Positions 19,465 through 28,721 of a stretch of DNA of 64,000 bases are shown here, piece by piece. Made by a program: the position numbers and the translations under genes. The stretch comes from Pseudodonghicola flavimaris. GTDB taxonomy: Bacteria > Pseudomonadota > Alphaproteobacteria > Rhodobacterales > Rhodobacteraceae. Each line of letters opens with the position of its first letter. Positions within the stretch are counted from its first letter, which is position 1. The notes below the pieces were generated by a model. That model ran no database searches and was not told the DNA's origin. It worked only from the letters and a program-made list of their open reading frames with translations. The stretch spans positions 34,214-98,213 of the forward strand of contig NZ_JASNJD010000019.1 in assembly GCF_030164425.1 (NCBI RefSeq). The letters are read 5' to 3'.

Positions 19465-19493
19465 CGCCCGTTCCGGTTGGAGCGGGCGTTTTT
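19465..19493 (+). terminator. Rho-independent terminator of rpsO
   Basis: Stem cgcccgttcc (19465-19474) with ggagcgggcg (19479-19488), a GGTT loop and a run of five T. It lies 25 bases after the rpsO stop. Confidence 0.85.
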
Positions 19494-19632
19494 CGTGGGC
19501 GGCAGGCAAACGGCCGCCCAATCGCCGCCGGAGCATGAGCGAGGCCTTGCCGGCCCGCGGTCTTTGCCGTTGAAGCGCCCGGCCGCTGCCCCAAATCTGC
19601 GTCTCAGACCAAGAGCCTGCCTGGAGTTTCGC

Positions 19633-21246
19633 ATGTCCCCCGATCATCCCGACCGTCGTGCCGTCCTCGCGGCCGCCCTGAGCGCCGGGGCGTTCTGCGT
19701 CCTGCCCGAGGTCGCCCGTGCCCAGAGCGTGGATATCGCCTCCGGGGCGGCGTTGGGCCCGGCAGAGCCGTTTTCCTTCGCCCGGCTGCGCGATATGGCC
19801 CGGGGGCTGTCCAAGGCGCCCTTCGTGCCGATGCCGATCCCAGATGCCGCGGCAATCGACAGGATCGACTATGATGCGCACGGGCAGATCCGATTTCGCC
19901 GGGACCGGGCGCTCTGGGCCGGAGATCCGGCCGACAACCCGGTGCAGTTCTTCTTTCCCGGCCGCTATTTCCCGCAGCCGGTCCATATCTATGTGGTCGA
20001 GGACGGCACCGCGCGCGAAGTGCCGTTCTCCCGCGAATTCTTCGACATTCCCGCCGACAGCCCGGCGCAGGAGCTGACCCATACCGAGGGCTTTGCCGGG
20101 TTTTCGGTTCAGGACGCCCAGACCCGGCTCGACTGGATGGCATTCCTCGGAGCCTCCTACTGGCGCACGTCGGGCTATTCCGGGCAGTTCGGCCTGTCGG
20201 TGCGCGGGCTGGCGTTGGACACCGCCATCGCCGACGGGGCGGAGGAATTTCCGCGCTTCACCCGGTTCTGGCTGGAGCAACCGGGCGACGGAAGCCTGAT
20301 CACCTACGCGCTGCTGGAAAGCCCGCGCGCCACCGGGGCCTATCGCATCACCTCGCGCCACGATCATGGCGTGGTGCAGGAGGTCTCGGCCGATATCTTC
20401 CTGCGCGGCGATGTCTCCCGACTGGGGCTGGCGCCGCTGACCTCGATGTACTGGTTCGGCAAGCACGACCGCCAGATCGCCGCCGACTGGCGGCCAGAGG
20501 TACATGACAGCGACGGGCTGGAAATTCACGCCGGCAACGGGGAGCGCATCTGGCGGCCGCTGAACAACCCGCCGCGGGTGATGGCCAACAGCTTCGCGAC
20601 CCGGGGGCCGCGTGGCTTCGGCCTGATGCAGCGCGAACGCGATTTCGCGCAGTATCAGGACGATGGCGTGTTCTACGACCGCCGCGCCTCGGCCTGGGTC
20701 GAGCCGCTGGAGGACTGGGGCGAGGGCAGTGTCACCCTGATCGAACTGCCGACGGAGGACGAGACCTTCGACAATATCGTCGCCTTCTGGACCCCCGCTG
20801 AGGCGGCGGTGGCCGGGCGTGAATATCAGCTGAACTATCGGCTGAGTTGGCTGGAAGACGCCCCGTTGCCGCCGGCGACTGCGCGGTTCCGGGCGGTGCG
20901 GCTGGGCAAGGGCGGTGTGCCCGGCCAGCCGCGCCCGGCCGATACCGTCAAGGTGGTCTGCGATTTCGATGCCCTGGGTCTTGAGGGGGTGACGCGCGGG
21001 CCGCTGACCCGCCCGGTGGTGACCGCCAGCCAGGGGGTGGTGTCGGCGGAGGTGGCCTATCCCATCGTTGGCCAGAGCGGCTGGCGGGCGCTTTTCGATA
21101 TCGACTTTTCGGCGCTGGCGCCCGAGGACGACAGGCCGATCGACCTGCGGGTCTATGTGGCGCATGACGGTGCCGCCAAGACCGAGACGATGCTGTTGCA
21201 GCTGTTCCCGAGCCAGCTGCGCGCCCTGCTGAAGGCGCGACCCTGA
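19633..21246 (+). CDS. Glucan biosynthesis protein (OpgG/MdoG family)
   Basis: A 537-residue periplasmic protein for osmoregulated periplasmic glucan synthesis or modification. The N-terminus DRRAVLAAALSAGAFCVLPE with paired arginines resembles a Tat signal, as in OpgD. The mature part has family phrases FSFARLRDMARGLSKAPFVP, YDAHGQIRFRRDRALW, FQLFFPGRY-like VQFFFPGRYF, GASYWRTSG, TSMYWFG and PRGFGLMQRERDF. Start ATG at 19633 fits the signal. Whether it is closer to OpgG or OpgD I cannot settle without alignment. An OpgH glucosyltransferase is not in the window. Confidence 0.88.
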   Translation: MSPDHPDRRAVLAAALSAGAFCVLPEVARAQSVDIASGAALGPAEPFSFARLRDMARGLSKAPFVPMPIPDAAAIDRIDYDAHGQIRFRRDRALWAGDPADNPVQFFFPGRYFPQPVHIYVVEDGTAREVPFSREFFDIPADSPAQELTHTEGFAGFSVQDAQTRLDWMAFLGASYWRTSGYSGQFGLSVRGLALDTAIADGAEEFPRFTRFWLEQPGDGSLITYALLESPRATGAYRITSRHDHGVVQEVSADIFLRGDVSRLGLAPLTSMYWFGKHDRQIAADWRPEVHDSDGLEIHAGNGERIWRPLNNPPRVMANSFATRGPRGFGLMQRERDFAQYQDDGVFYDRRASAWVEPLEDWGEGSVTLIELPTEDETFDNIVAFWTPAEAAVAGREYQLNYRLSWLEDAPLPPATARFRAVRLGKGGVPGQPRPADTVKVVCDFDALGLEGVTRGPLTRPVVTASQGVVSAEVAYPIVGQSGWRALFDIDFSALAPEDDRPIDLRVYVAHDGAAKTETMLLQLFPSQLRALLKARP

Positions 21247-21446
21247 TCTGGGCCTGACCCGCGTCTGATCCCGGCGTGACCCGGCTCTGACCGGGTCTTG
21301 CCGCCCTGACGCAGTGTTTCCCTTTCGCATCAGTCCGCCCGCCGCCGCGAGCTCCGGTCCGGGGCGGCGCATGAAATCCCTTGCGACGTGGTTTCACGGC
21401 AGATCATGGTGCCGTAAAGCTATTGTTTACCTAAGGGAATTCTCAG

Positions 21447-22454
21447 ATGACATCTTTCCGCCGATGCCCGGAGGGCCGGATTGCCACGCCCCTGTCCCGG
21501 TGGCCCGGGCTGTTGCCGTTTCTGGCGCTGTCGGTCTGGATGCTGCTGGCGATCCTGCCCGGGCGCCTCGCCGCCGAGACCCTGCCGCGGGAGGTGCGCG
21601 TCGGCGTCTATGTCACCAGCGTCTTCGATGTCGAGCCGAGCGATGGCGGCTTCGGCATCGCCGGCTATGCCTGGTTCATCGATCCGGAGGGCACGTTCGA
21701 CCCGGAACACGGCATGCAGCTGCTGGCGCGCTCGGCGCAGACGCGGATTTTCGTCGATACCGAGCTGGAGGATGGCGCCCGCTACGCGGTTATGGAATTT
21801 CAGGCGGTTTACGATCACGCCTTCGATGTGCGCAATTACCCCTTCGACCGGCAGAGCCTGCCGATGGTGATCGAGGCAGCCTCGACCGTCTCCGACATCG
21901 TCTTCGTGCCCGATACCAGGGATTCCCGGGTGGCCAGCAATGTCCGGGCCCCGGGGTGGAGCGTGGCGGGGTTCGATCTGGCCAGTTCTATGGCGACCTA
22001 TGACACCGGTTTCGGCCATCGTGCGGGCCATCCCAGCTTTTCCCGGCTGACCGCGACGGTGTCGCTGGCGCGGAACATGTCGCCCTTGCTGTTCGAGAAA
22101 TTCAGCGGGTTCTTCGTGGCCTTCGCGATCACCGCGCTGGTGATCTTCGTTCCGCTTGAAGAACTGGGGATCCGGGTGGGCATGTCCACCGGCTCGGTGT
22201 TCGCGGCGGTGTTCAACCGCTACCGGCTGGAGGATGCGGTGGGTTTCGATGCGGTGTTCGGCCTGATCGACCAGGTGTCCTTCCTGATCTTCAGCCTGAT
22301 CATCGCGACGTTGTTCTTGTCGTTGTTCTCGCACCGTTTGAGCAAGCGCCGCGGGCCTGCCGTGGCGACCCGGACCGACCACCGGCTGGGGCTGACGATT
22401 CTGATCGTGCATGCCGCGCTGCTGGCGCTGGCCTTCGGTGTGGTGCTGTTCTGA
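21447..22454 (+). CDS. Pentameric ligand-gated ion channel-like membrane protein
   Basis: A 335-residue protein with an N-terminal hydrophobic signal (about residues 19-43), a beta-rich extracytoplasmic domain (44-218) and four hydrophobic segments at about 219-236, 243-260, 271-293 and 314-334. Residues 130-138, NYPFDRQSL, match the FPFDxQxL signature at the base of the extracellular domain of Cys-loop/pLGIC receptors; no flanking cysteines are present, as in prokaryotic members. Topology and motif together support a pLGIC-like channel; sequence of the pore helix (IRVGMSTGSVFAAVF) is divergent. Ligand and ion selectivity are unknown. AAGGG lies 11 bases before the start. Confidence 0.6.
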   Translation: MTSFRRCPEGRIATPLSRWPGLLPFLALSVWMLLAILPGRLAAETLPREVRVGVYVTSVFDVEPSDGGFGIAGYAWFIDPEGTFDPEHGMQLLARSAQTRIFVDTELEDGARYAVMEFQAVYDHAFDVRNYPFDRQSLPMVIEAASTVSDIVFVPDTRDSRVASNVRAPGWSVAGFDLASSMATYDTGFGHRAGHPSFSRLTATVSLARNMSPLLFEKFSGFFVAFAITALVIFVPLEELGIRVGMSTGSVFAAVFNRYRLEDAVGFDAVFGLIDQVSFLIFSLIIATLFLSLFSHRLSKRRGPAVATRTDHRLGLTILIVHAALLALAFGVVLF

Positions 22455-22464
22455 GGGGAGGCAG

Positions 22465-22896
22465 CTACCGCTGCCGGGCCTGCGGGTCGGGCAGCGGGAA
22501 GATCAGATCGTAGCCCCAGTTGAAGACGAAGGCATAGACCAGGTAGAAACCGGCCAGGCTGATGTCCATCGTCAGCGCCTGCCACAGGCCGACATCCAGA
22601 TACCAGGCAATGAAGGGCATCAGCCCGGCCAGCAGGGTGATCTCGAAGAGCACCGCATGCACCAGCCGGTGGCCCAGGCCCTTGCGGACAGAGCCGGTCA
22701 GCCGCAGCAGCAGCCGGTCGAAGGCGAGGTTGTAGCCATAGTTCAGCCCCATCGCCAGAGTCGAACCGGAGATGGCCACCACGCTGACGGCGTGGGGGGG
22801 CATGCCGAAGACCCACATGCCCAGCGGGGTCACCAGCGCCAGGCCGAGGATTTCGAACAGAATCACATGGCGGATACGGTCGCGGGGGCTGCGCAT
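22465..22896 (-). CDS. PACE family multidrug efflux transporter
   Basis: A 143-residue four-helix membrane protein made of two repeats of the bacterial transmembrane pair domain: RDRIRHVILFEILGLALVTP at residues 5-24 and GLGHRLVHAVLFEITLLAGL at about 73-92, each followed by a second helix with AMGLNYGYNLAFDR or FNWGYDLIFP. Known PACE proteins export chlorhexidine and related cationic biocides by proton antiport. It is convergent with the pLGIC-like gene, 10 bases from its stop. Confidence 0.88.
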   Translation of the reverse strand: MRSPRDRIRHVILFEILGLALVTPLGMWVFGMPPHAVSVVAISGSTLAMGLNYGYNLAFDRLLLRLTGSVRKGLGHRLVHAVLFEITLLAGLMPFIAWYLDVGLWQALTMDISLAGFYLVYAFVFNWGYDLIFPLPDPQARQR

Positions 22897-23250
22897 GGGG
22901 GTGTCTCGGCTCGGCTCGGGTCAGATGCTCCGGGCCGTCCCGTCTGCTGGTCCCGCGCCGGCCGGGCGCGGAGGAGGTCGTCCTCGCTTCCGCGTGACTA
23001 TAGCGCCGGGGGGCGCGATCGCAACCGTCGCGCGGCGCCGATCCGGGGCGATGGCGGCGCGTTGCGTCAGCGGGGACTGCGGGAACTCCCTGCTTTCCAA
23101 ACAGGGCAAACTCCTGTATGCGCGCCCCATCTGAGACGTGACGCCTTCAGCTCCTGGGCACATGCAAGAGGATAGGGGGCGGCGGCAATGGGGCCGCCAA
23201 GCAAACGGGAGACCCGGGATACGCCTGGGAGTGCTCTCTAACAGGATACC
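22897..23250 (+). other. pnp leader and promoter region
   Basis: This 354-base gap between divergent genes carries the pnp transcription start and a long 5-prime leader. A hairpin with 6-bp stem ggcggc (23178-23183) and gccgcc (23193-23198) lies about 55 bases before the ATG. PNPase commonly autoregulates through a leader hairpin cut by RNase III, so this is a candidate. The first 150 bases show nothing I can name. Confidence 0.45.
23094..23122 (+). promoter_or_regulatory. Candidate pnp promoter
   Basis: TTTCCA at 23094-23099 and TATGCG at 23117-23122 with a 17-base spacer. Both boxes deviate from consensus but the arrangement parallels the rpsO promoter of this window (TTGCCA-17-TATACG). 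Confidence 0.4.
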
Positions 23251-25398
23251 ATGATGTTTGACGTAACGACGAAATCTATGCAGTGGGGCGAGGAAACCCT
23301 CACTCTGGAAACCGGTAAGGTTGCGCGCCAGGCCGATGGCTCGGTGATCGCGACGCTCGGTGAAACCAGTGTGATGGCCAACGTCACCTTCGCCAAGGAA
23401 CAAAAGCCCGGTCAGGACTTTTTCCCGCTGACCGTGCATTACCAAGAGAAATACTATGCCGCCGGCAAGATCCCCGGCGGCTTCTTCAAGCGCGAGGCGC
23501 GCCCGACCGAGAAGGAAACGCTGACCGCGCGCCTGATCGACCGGCCCTGCCGCCCGCTGTTCGTCCCCGGCTTCAAGAACGAAGTGCTGGTGATGTGCAC
23601 CGTGCTGAGCCACGATCTGGTCAACGATCCCGATATCGTCGCCATGATCGCCGCCTCCGCCGCGCTGACCATCTCGGGCGTGCCCTTCATGGGCCCGATC
23701 GCCGGCTGCCGCGTCGGCTTCGTCGATGGCGAATACGTGCTGAACCCGACCGTGGACGACATGCACCAGCTGCGCCTGAACCCGGAGCAGCGCCTGGACC
23801 TGGTTGTCGCCGGCACCAAAGACGCCGTTATGATGGTGGAATCGGAAGCCTACGAGCTGACCGAAGCCGAAATGCTGGGCGCCGTGACCTTCGCGCATGA
23901 ACAGATCCAGCCGGTGATCGACCTGATCATCGCCCTGGCTGAAAGCGCCGCGAAAGAGCCGTTCGACTTCACCCCGCCGGATTACTCCGCGCTTTACGAC
24001 GTGGTGAAAGCCGCCGGTGAAGAGCAGATGCGCGCCGCATTCGCCATCACCGACAAGCTGGAGCGTCAGGCCGCCGTGGCCGCCGCCGTCGAGGCGATCA
24101 AGGCGACGCTGAGCGAAGAGCAGCTGGAAGATGCGAACCTCGGGTCCGCTATCAAGAAGCTGGAATCGGTCGTGCTGCGCGGCGATGTGGTCAAGAACGG
24201 CCGCCGGATCGACGGCCGTGCGCTGGATCAGGTTCGCCCGATCGTGGCCGAAACCGGCCTGCTGCCGCGGACCCACGGGTCGGCGCTGTTCACCCGGGGC
24301 GAAACCCAGGGTCTGGTCGTGACCACGCTGGGCACCGGCGATGACGAACAGTTCATCGACGCGCTGCATGGCAACTTCAAATCGAACTTCCTGCTGCACT
24401 ACAACTTCCCGCCCTATTCGGTCGGCGAAGTGGGTCGTGTCGGCTCGCCCGGTCGTCGTGAGATCGGCCACGGCAAGCTGGCCTGGCGCGCGCTGCAGGC
24501 GGTTCTGCCGGCTCCGACCGACTTCCCCTACACCATCCGCGTGGTCTCCGAGATCACCGAATCGAACGGCTCCTCCTCCATGGCTTCGGTCTGTGGCGGG
24601 TCGCTGTCGATGATGGATGCGGGCGTGCCGCTGAAGGCACCGGTTGCCGGCGTGGCCATGGGCCTGGTGCTGGAAGACGATGGCTCCTACGGCATCCTGA
24701 CCGACATCCTGGGTGACGAAGACCACCTGGGCGACATGGACTTCAAAGTGGCAGGGACCGAAAACGGCATCACCTCGCTGCAGATGGACATCAAGGTCGC
24801 CGGCATCACCCCGGAGATCATGGAAAAAGCCCTGGCCCAGGCCAAGGACGGTCGTCTGCACATCCTCGGCGAAATGGCCAAGGCCCTGACCGAGGCGGCT
24901 GCCTTCTCGGTGCACGCACCGCGGATCGAGACCATGCAGATCCCCACCGACAAGATCCGTGAAGTGATCGGCTCGGGCGGCAAGGTGATCCGCGAGATCG
25001 TGGAAACCTCCGGCGCCAAGGTCGACATCAACGACGACGGCGTGATCAAGATCGCCTCGGCCGACGGGGATGCCATCCAGAGGGCCTATGACATGATCTA
25101 TTCGATCGTGGCAGAGCCGGAAGAGGGCAAGATCTACAAGGGCAAGGTCGTGAAGATCGTCGATTTCGGCGCCTTCGTGAATTTCTTCGGCAAGCGCGAC
25201 GGGCTGGTGCACGTCAGCCAGATCGAGAACCGCCGCCTGAACCATCCGTCGGATGTGCTGAAGGAAGGTCAGGAAGTCTGGGTCAAACTGCTGGGCTTCG
25301 ACGACCGCGGCAAGGTCCGCCTGTCGATGAAAGTGGTCGACCAGGAGACCGGCGAAGAGGCCAAGAAAGAAGAGAAGAAAGAGGAAGAGGCGGAGTAA
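23251..25398 (+). CDS. pnp: Polyribonucleotide nucleotidyltransferase (PNPase)
   Basis: A 715-residue 3-prime to 5-prime exoribonuclease of the RNA degradosome. Two RNase PH domains are visible ([20 protein letters not shown] then [20 protein letters not shown]; second with [13 protein letters not shown] and [13 protein letters not shown]), the catalytic [19 protein letters not shown] stretch, then KH ([17 protein letters not shown], about 570-586) and S1 ([19 protein letters not shown]) RNA-binding domains and an acidic-lysine tail. Start at ATG 23251 or the next ATG 23254. It ends in a strong terminator and is separated from rpsO by 3.8 kb. Confidence 0.98.
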   Translation: MMFDVTTKSMQWGEETLTLETGKVARQADGSVIATLGETSVMANVTFAKEQKPGQDFFPLTVHYQEKYYAAGKIPGGFFKREARPTEKETLTARLIDRPCRPLFVPGFKNEVLVMCTVLSHDLVNDPDIVAMIAASAALTISGVPFMGPIAGCRVGFVDGEYVLNPTVDDMHQLRLNPEQRLDLVVAGTKDAVMMVESEAYELTEAEMLGAVTFAHEQIQPVIDLIIALAESAAKEPFDFTPPDYSALYDVVKAAGEEQMRAAFAITDKLERQAAVAAAVEAIKATLSEEQLEDANLGSAIKKLESVVLRGDVVKNGRRIDGRALDQVRPIVAETGLLPRTHGSALFTRGETQGLVVTTLGTGDDEQFIDALHGNFKSNFLLHYNFPPYSVGEVGRVGSPGRREIGHGKLAWRALQAVLPAPTDFPYTIRVVSEITESNGSSSMASVCGGSLSMMDAGVPLKAPVAGVAMGLVLEDDGSYGILTDILGDEDHLGDMDFKVAGTENGITSLQMDIKVAGITPEIMEKALAQAKDGRLHILGEMAKALTEAAAFSVHAPRIETMQIPTDKIREVIGSGGKVIREIVETSGAKVDINDDGVIKIASADGDAIQRAYDMIYSIVAEPEEGKIYKGKVVKIVDFGAFVNFFGKRDGLVHVSQIENRRLNHPSDVLKEGQEVWVKLLGFDDRGKVRLSMKVVDQETGEEAKKEEKKEEEAE

Positions 25399-25423
25399 TC
25401 TCCCCTTCCTTTCCCGCTTCGAG

Positions 25424-25452
25424 AGCCCCGGCAGTAATGCCGGGGCTTTTTT
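25424..25452 (+). terminator. Rho-independent terminator of pnp
   Basis: Perfect 10-bp stem agccccggca (25424-25433) and tgccggggct (25438-25447), GTAA loop, then six T (25447-25452), 25 bases beyond the pnp stop. Confidence 0.95.
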
Positions 25453-25660
25453 GTTGCGTCCATGCCGTGGCCTCCGGGTCACTGGGCCGATGGGGTGCGC
25501 GCCCGGGGCGGGAGCGGCTGGCGCAAGACGTCAACGGCTCTTGACGATGCGACTGGACCGCAGGCAGGAACAGGGCGATTATCCGGAGGTTCTCAGACCC
25601 TCAGGGACCCATAGAAACAGCCGTCCGCGGCGCATTCCCGAACTGGTCGGAAAGCACCAC

Positions 25661-26377
25661 ATGCACTCTCTCATCATCCATATGTCTTCCAGCACCGCCC
25701 GCCGCCCCAACGCAGAGCGGCTGTTGCGGGATCTGCCTGACGCGCAGCTGATCGAGGCGGTGGACGGGCGCGATCCCGGGGCGATTGCCGGGGTTCGGAC
25801 GGCGCCGGGCAATCTTTATCGGCCGCAGTATCCGTTTCCGCTGCGCCCGGCAGAGATCGGTGTGTTCCTCAGCCATCGGCGTTGCTGGCAGCGGATCCTG
25901 GACGAGGGGTGGGACTATGCGCTGATCGCCGAAGACGATCTCTCGGTCGAGCCGGAACGGCTGCAGCGGGCGCTGGCGCTGATCGACCGCGCCGCTACGC
26001 CGGAGATGTATATCCGTCTGCCGGTGAAGCAGCGCGAGACCCCGGCCCGGGTGCTGGCGGAGGATGGCGATATCCGGTTCATCCTGCCGAAGGTGATCGC
26101 GCTGCAATGCATCTGCCAGGTGGTCGGGCGCGGGGCGGCGGCCCGGATGCTGAAGGCGACCGAGGCGATCGACCGGCCGGTCGACACCTTTTTGCAAATG
26201 CACTGGATCACCCACCAGCCGGTGCATGCGATCCTGTCGCTGGGCAGTCGTGAAATCGCCTCGGAAATCGGCGGGTCGACGATCCAGCAAAAAACCCGCG
26301 CCAGGGGCAAGCTGACGCGGGAATTCAGGCGGGCCGTCTATCGGACGCAGGTGGCCCTGCGCCCGCAGCACGGCTGA
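25661..26377 (+). CDS. Glycosyltransferase family 25 protein
   Basis: A 238-residue enzyme of the LPS-type GT25 family. It opens MHSLIIHMSSSTARRPNAER, contains EIGVFLSHRRCWQRI and the acidic metal/nucleotide motif ALIAEDDLSV at about residues 87-96. Members add galactose or other sugars to lipopolysaccharide or proteins. ATG at 25661 is supported by GGAAAG upstream; the longer frame is not. It lies alone between pnp and the peroxiredoxin gene; the acceptor is unknown. Confidence 0.82.
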   Translation: MHSLIIHMSSSTARRPNAERLLRDLPDAQLIEAVDGRDPGAIAGVRTAPGNLYRPQYPFPLRPAEIGVFLSHRRCWQRILDEGWDYALIAEDDLSVEPERLQRALALIDRAATPEMYIRLPVKQRETPARVLAEDGDIRFILPKVIALQCICQVVGRGAAARMLKATEAIDRPVDTFLQMHWITHQPVHAILSLGSREIASEIGGSTIQQKTRARGKLTREFRRAVYRTQVALRPQHG

Positions 26378-26384
26378 GACCGGG

Positions 26385-27038
26385 TTACGCCGGGTTCTTG
26401 GCGAAGCGCAGATAGGGCAGCTTCTTGTCCAGCGCGCCGAATTTCTCTTCGGCGGCGGCATCGTCCAGCGACAGCGCCACGATCACGTCCTGGCCCACGG
26501 TCCAGTTGGCCGGGGTGGCCAGCGGCTGCTGATAGGTGCGCTGCAGGCCGTCGAGCGCGCGCAGCACCTCGGCGAAGTTCCGGCCCACCGACATCGGGTA
26601 GGTCATGATCAGCTGCACTTTCTTGTCCGGGCTAACGATGAAGACCGACCGGACCGAGGCGCTGTCGGCCGCGGTACTGCCATCGGGCAGATAGGCGTCC
26701 GCCGGCAGCATGTCGAAGAGTTTCGACACTTTCAGGTCGGTGTCGGCGATGATCGGAAAACTGGCAGAGGCGCCCGAAAAGCCCTCGATATCGCTTTTCC
26801 ACTGCACGTGCTCGTCGGCGCCATCGACGCTCAGACCGATCACTTTGGTGTTACGCTTGGCCCATTCGTCGGCCAGCTGCGACACGGCGCCGAATTCGGT
26901 GGTGCAGACCGGAGTGAAGTCCTTCGGGTGCGAAAACAGGATCGCCCAGCTGTCACCGATCCAGTCGTGGAAGGTGATTTCGCCCTGATCGGTCATGGCA
27001 GTGAAGTTCGGGACGATGTCGTTGATACGCAGGCCCAT
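26385..27038 (-). CDS. 1-Cys peroxiredoxin (Prx6 type)
   Basis: A 217-residue cytosolic peroxidase. The peroxidatic site is HPKDFTPVCTTEFG with Cys45 after the PxxxT motif, and the C-terminal extension (LPADAYLPDGSTAADSASVRSVFIV, then NWTVGQDVIV) is characteristic of Prx6. It reduces hydrogen peroxide and lipid peroxides. GAGGAG before the ATG at 27038 settles the start. It diverges from an aldehyde dehydrogenase gene across 171 bases; a joint oxidative/electrophile stress response is possible but not shown. Confidence 0.95.
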   Translation of the reverse strand: MGLRINDIVPNFTAMTDQGEITFHDWIGDSWAILFSHPKDFTPVCTTEFGAVSQLADEWAKRNTKVIGLSVDGADEHVQWKSDIEGFSGASASFPIIADTDLKVSKLFDMLPADAYLPDGSTAADSASVRSVFIVSPDKKVQLIMTYPMSVGRNFAEVLRALDGLQRTYQQPLATPANWTVGQDVIVALSLDDAAAEEKFGALDKKLPYLRFAKNPA

Positions 27039-27209
27039 GTGTGTCTCCTCGTTGTTGGTCAGCGACGTTCGCGCGTCGCGGCAAATGTAGTATCCCGCAT
27101 ATAAGGTTTCACCCCCCGTCTTGTCCCCATTCATCTGCAATGACAGAGTGACGCAGAATCGCAGACCGGGTGGTCTGTGCACGAGTGACGAACTGGGAGA
27201 CTCTGAGAG

Positions 27210-28649
27210 ATGATCGAGAAGCGGAATTTTTTCATTAATGGCCAATGGGTCGCACCGCTGGCGGGCCGGGACTACGAGGTGATCAACCCCTCGACCGAGG
27301 AGCCCTGCGCCGTGATCTCTCTGGGCGGTGAAGCCGATGCCGATGCCGCCGTCGCCGCCGCCAAGGCGGCGCTGCCGGGCTGGATGGCAACCCCGCCGGC
27401 GGAGCGGATCGCGCTGGTTGAAAAGCTGCTTGAGCTCTATGTCGCCAAAGGCGAGGAGCTGGCGCAGGCGATGTCCATCGCCATGGGCGCGCCGATCGAC
27501 CTGGCCCGCACCCAGCAGGTCGGCGCCGGCAGCTTCCACCTGAAGAACTTCATCACCGCCGCGAAGGAGTTCCAGTTCGACCGCCCGCTGAACGACCGTG
27601 CCCCCAACGACCGTATCATCTATGAGGCCGTCGGCGTCGCCGCGCTGATCACCCCGTGGAACTGGCCGATGAACCAGATCACCCTCAAGGTGGGGGCCGC
27701 TGCCATCGCCGGCTGCACCATGGTGCTGAAGCCGTCGGAGGAAAGCCCGCTCGACGCCATCGTCTTCGCCGAACTGATGGAAGAGGCCGGCTTCCCCGCC
27801 GGTGTCTTCAACCTGGTCAACGGCGACGGCATGGGGGTCGGCTCCCGCCTGACCGGCCATCCCGACGTGGACATGGTCAGCTTCACCGGCTCCACCCGCG
27901 CCGGTATCGCGATCTCGAAAAACGCCGCCGACACGCTGAAGAAGGTTCATCTGGAGCTGGGCGGCAAGGGCGCCAACGTGATCTTCGCTGATGCCGACGA
28001 AAAGGCGGTGAAGCGCGGTGTACTGCACATGATGAACAACACCGGCCAGTCCTGTAACGCCCCGAGCCGGATGCTGGTGCAGTCCGAGATCTACGACAAG
28101 GCTGTGGAAGAGGCTGCCGCTGTGGCCGCCAAGGTCACCGTGGGCCCCGCCTCGGAAGAGGGTAACCACATCGGCCCGGTGGTCAACGAAACCCAGTGGA
28201 CCAAGATCCAGGGCCTGATCGAAAAGGGCATCGCCGAGGGCGCCCGCCTGGTCGCCGGCGGCCCGGGCCGGCCGGAGAACTTCAACAAGGGCTTCTATGT
28301 CCGCCCCACCGTCTTCGCCGATGTCACCCCCGACATGACCATCGCGCGTGAGGAGATCTTCGGCCCGGTGTTGTCGATCATGAAGTTCGACACCGAGGAA
28401 GAGGCGATCACCGTCGCCAATGACACCGAATACGGTCTGACCAACTACGTCCAGACCCAGGACCCGACCCGCGCCAACCGCATGGCCCGGGTGCTGCGCT
28501 CAGGCATGGTGGAAATGAACGGCAAGCCGCGGGCGCCGGGCGCCCCCTTCGGCGGCATGAAGCAATCCGGCAACGGCCGCGAGGCCGGCATTTTCGGGAT
28601 CGAGGATTTCCTGGAAATCAAGGCCGTCAGCGGCTGGACCCCGGAATAA
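27210..28649 (+). CDS. NAD(P)-dependent aldehyde dehydrogenase family protein
   Basis: A 479-residue enzyme of the ALDH superfamily with all catalytic elements: ITPWNWPMNQ, SFTGSTRAG nucleotide-site motif, general base Glu249 in LELGGKGAN, nucleophile Cys282 in NTGQSCNAPSRM, and EEIFGPVLSI. Family members oxidise aldehydes to acids. It is monocistronic between the peroxiredoxin promoter region and its own terminator. The substrate cannot be predicted from sequence alone. Confidence 0.95.
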   Translation: MIEKRNFFINGQWVAPLAGRDYEVINPSTEEPCAVISLGGEADADAAVAAAKAALPGWMATPPAERIALVEKLLELYVAKGEELAQAMSIAMGAPIDLARTQQVGAGSFHLKNFITAAKEFQFDRPLNDRAPNDRIIYEAVGVAALITPWNWPMNQITLKVGAAAIAGCTMVLKPSEESPLDAIVFAELMEEAGFPAGVFNLVNGDGMGVGSRLTGHPDVDMVSFTGSTRAGIAISKNAADTLKKVHLELGGKGANVIFADADEKAVKRGVLHMMNNTGQSCNAPSRMLVQSEIYDKAVEEAAAVAAKVTVGPASEEGNHIGPVVNETQWTKIQGLIEKGIAEGARLVAGGPGRPENFNKGFYVRPTVFADVTPDMTIAREEIFGPVLSIMKFDTEEEAITVANDTEYGLTNYVQTQDPTRANRMARVLRSGMVEMNGKPRAPGAPFGGMKQSGNGREAGIFGIEDFLEIKAVSGWTPE

Positions 28650-28677
28650 CGCCGGGTCCCCGCGCCAGCGTTTCGTC

Positions 28678-28704
28678 AAAGGCCGCCCTTCGGGGCGGCC
28701 TTTT
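28678..28704 (+). terminator. Rho-independent terminator of the aldehyde dehydrogenase gene
   Basis: Stem ggccgccc (28681-28688) and gggcggcc (28693-28700) closed by the stable TTCG tetraloop, with A-run before and TTTT after. It may serve both strands for the convergent gene. Confidence 0.88.
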
Positions 28705-28721
28705 CTTTGGCGGTGGGGGGC

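Noticed and set aside
21247..21330. Imperfect repeats of a ctgaccc motif after the glucan gene
   Set aside because: Spacing and sequence are too irregular to call a repeat family; only a weak 5-bp hairpin results.
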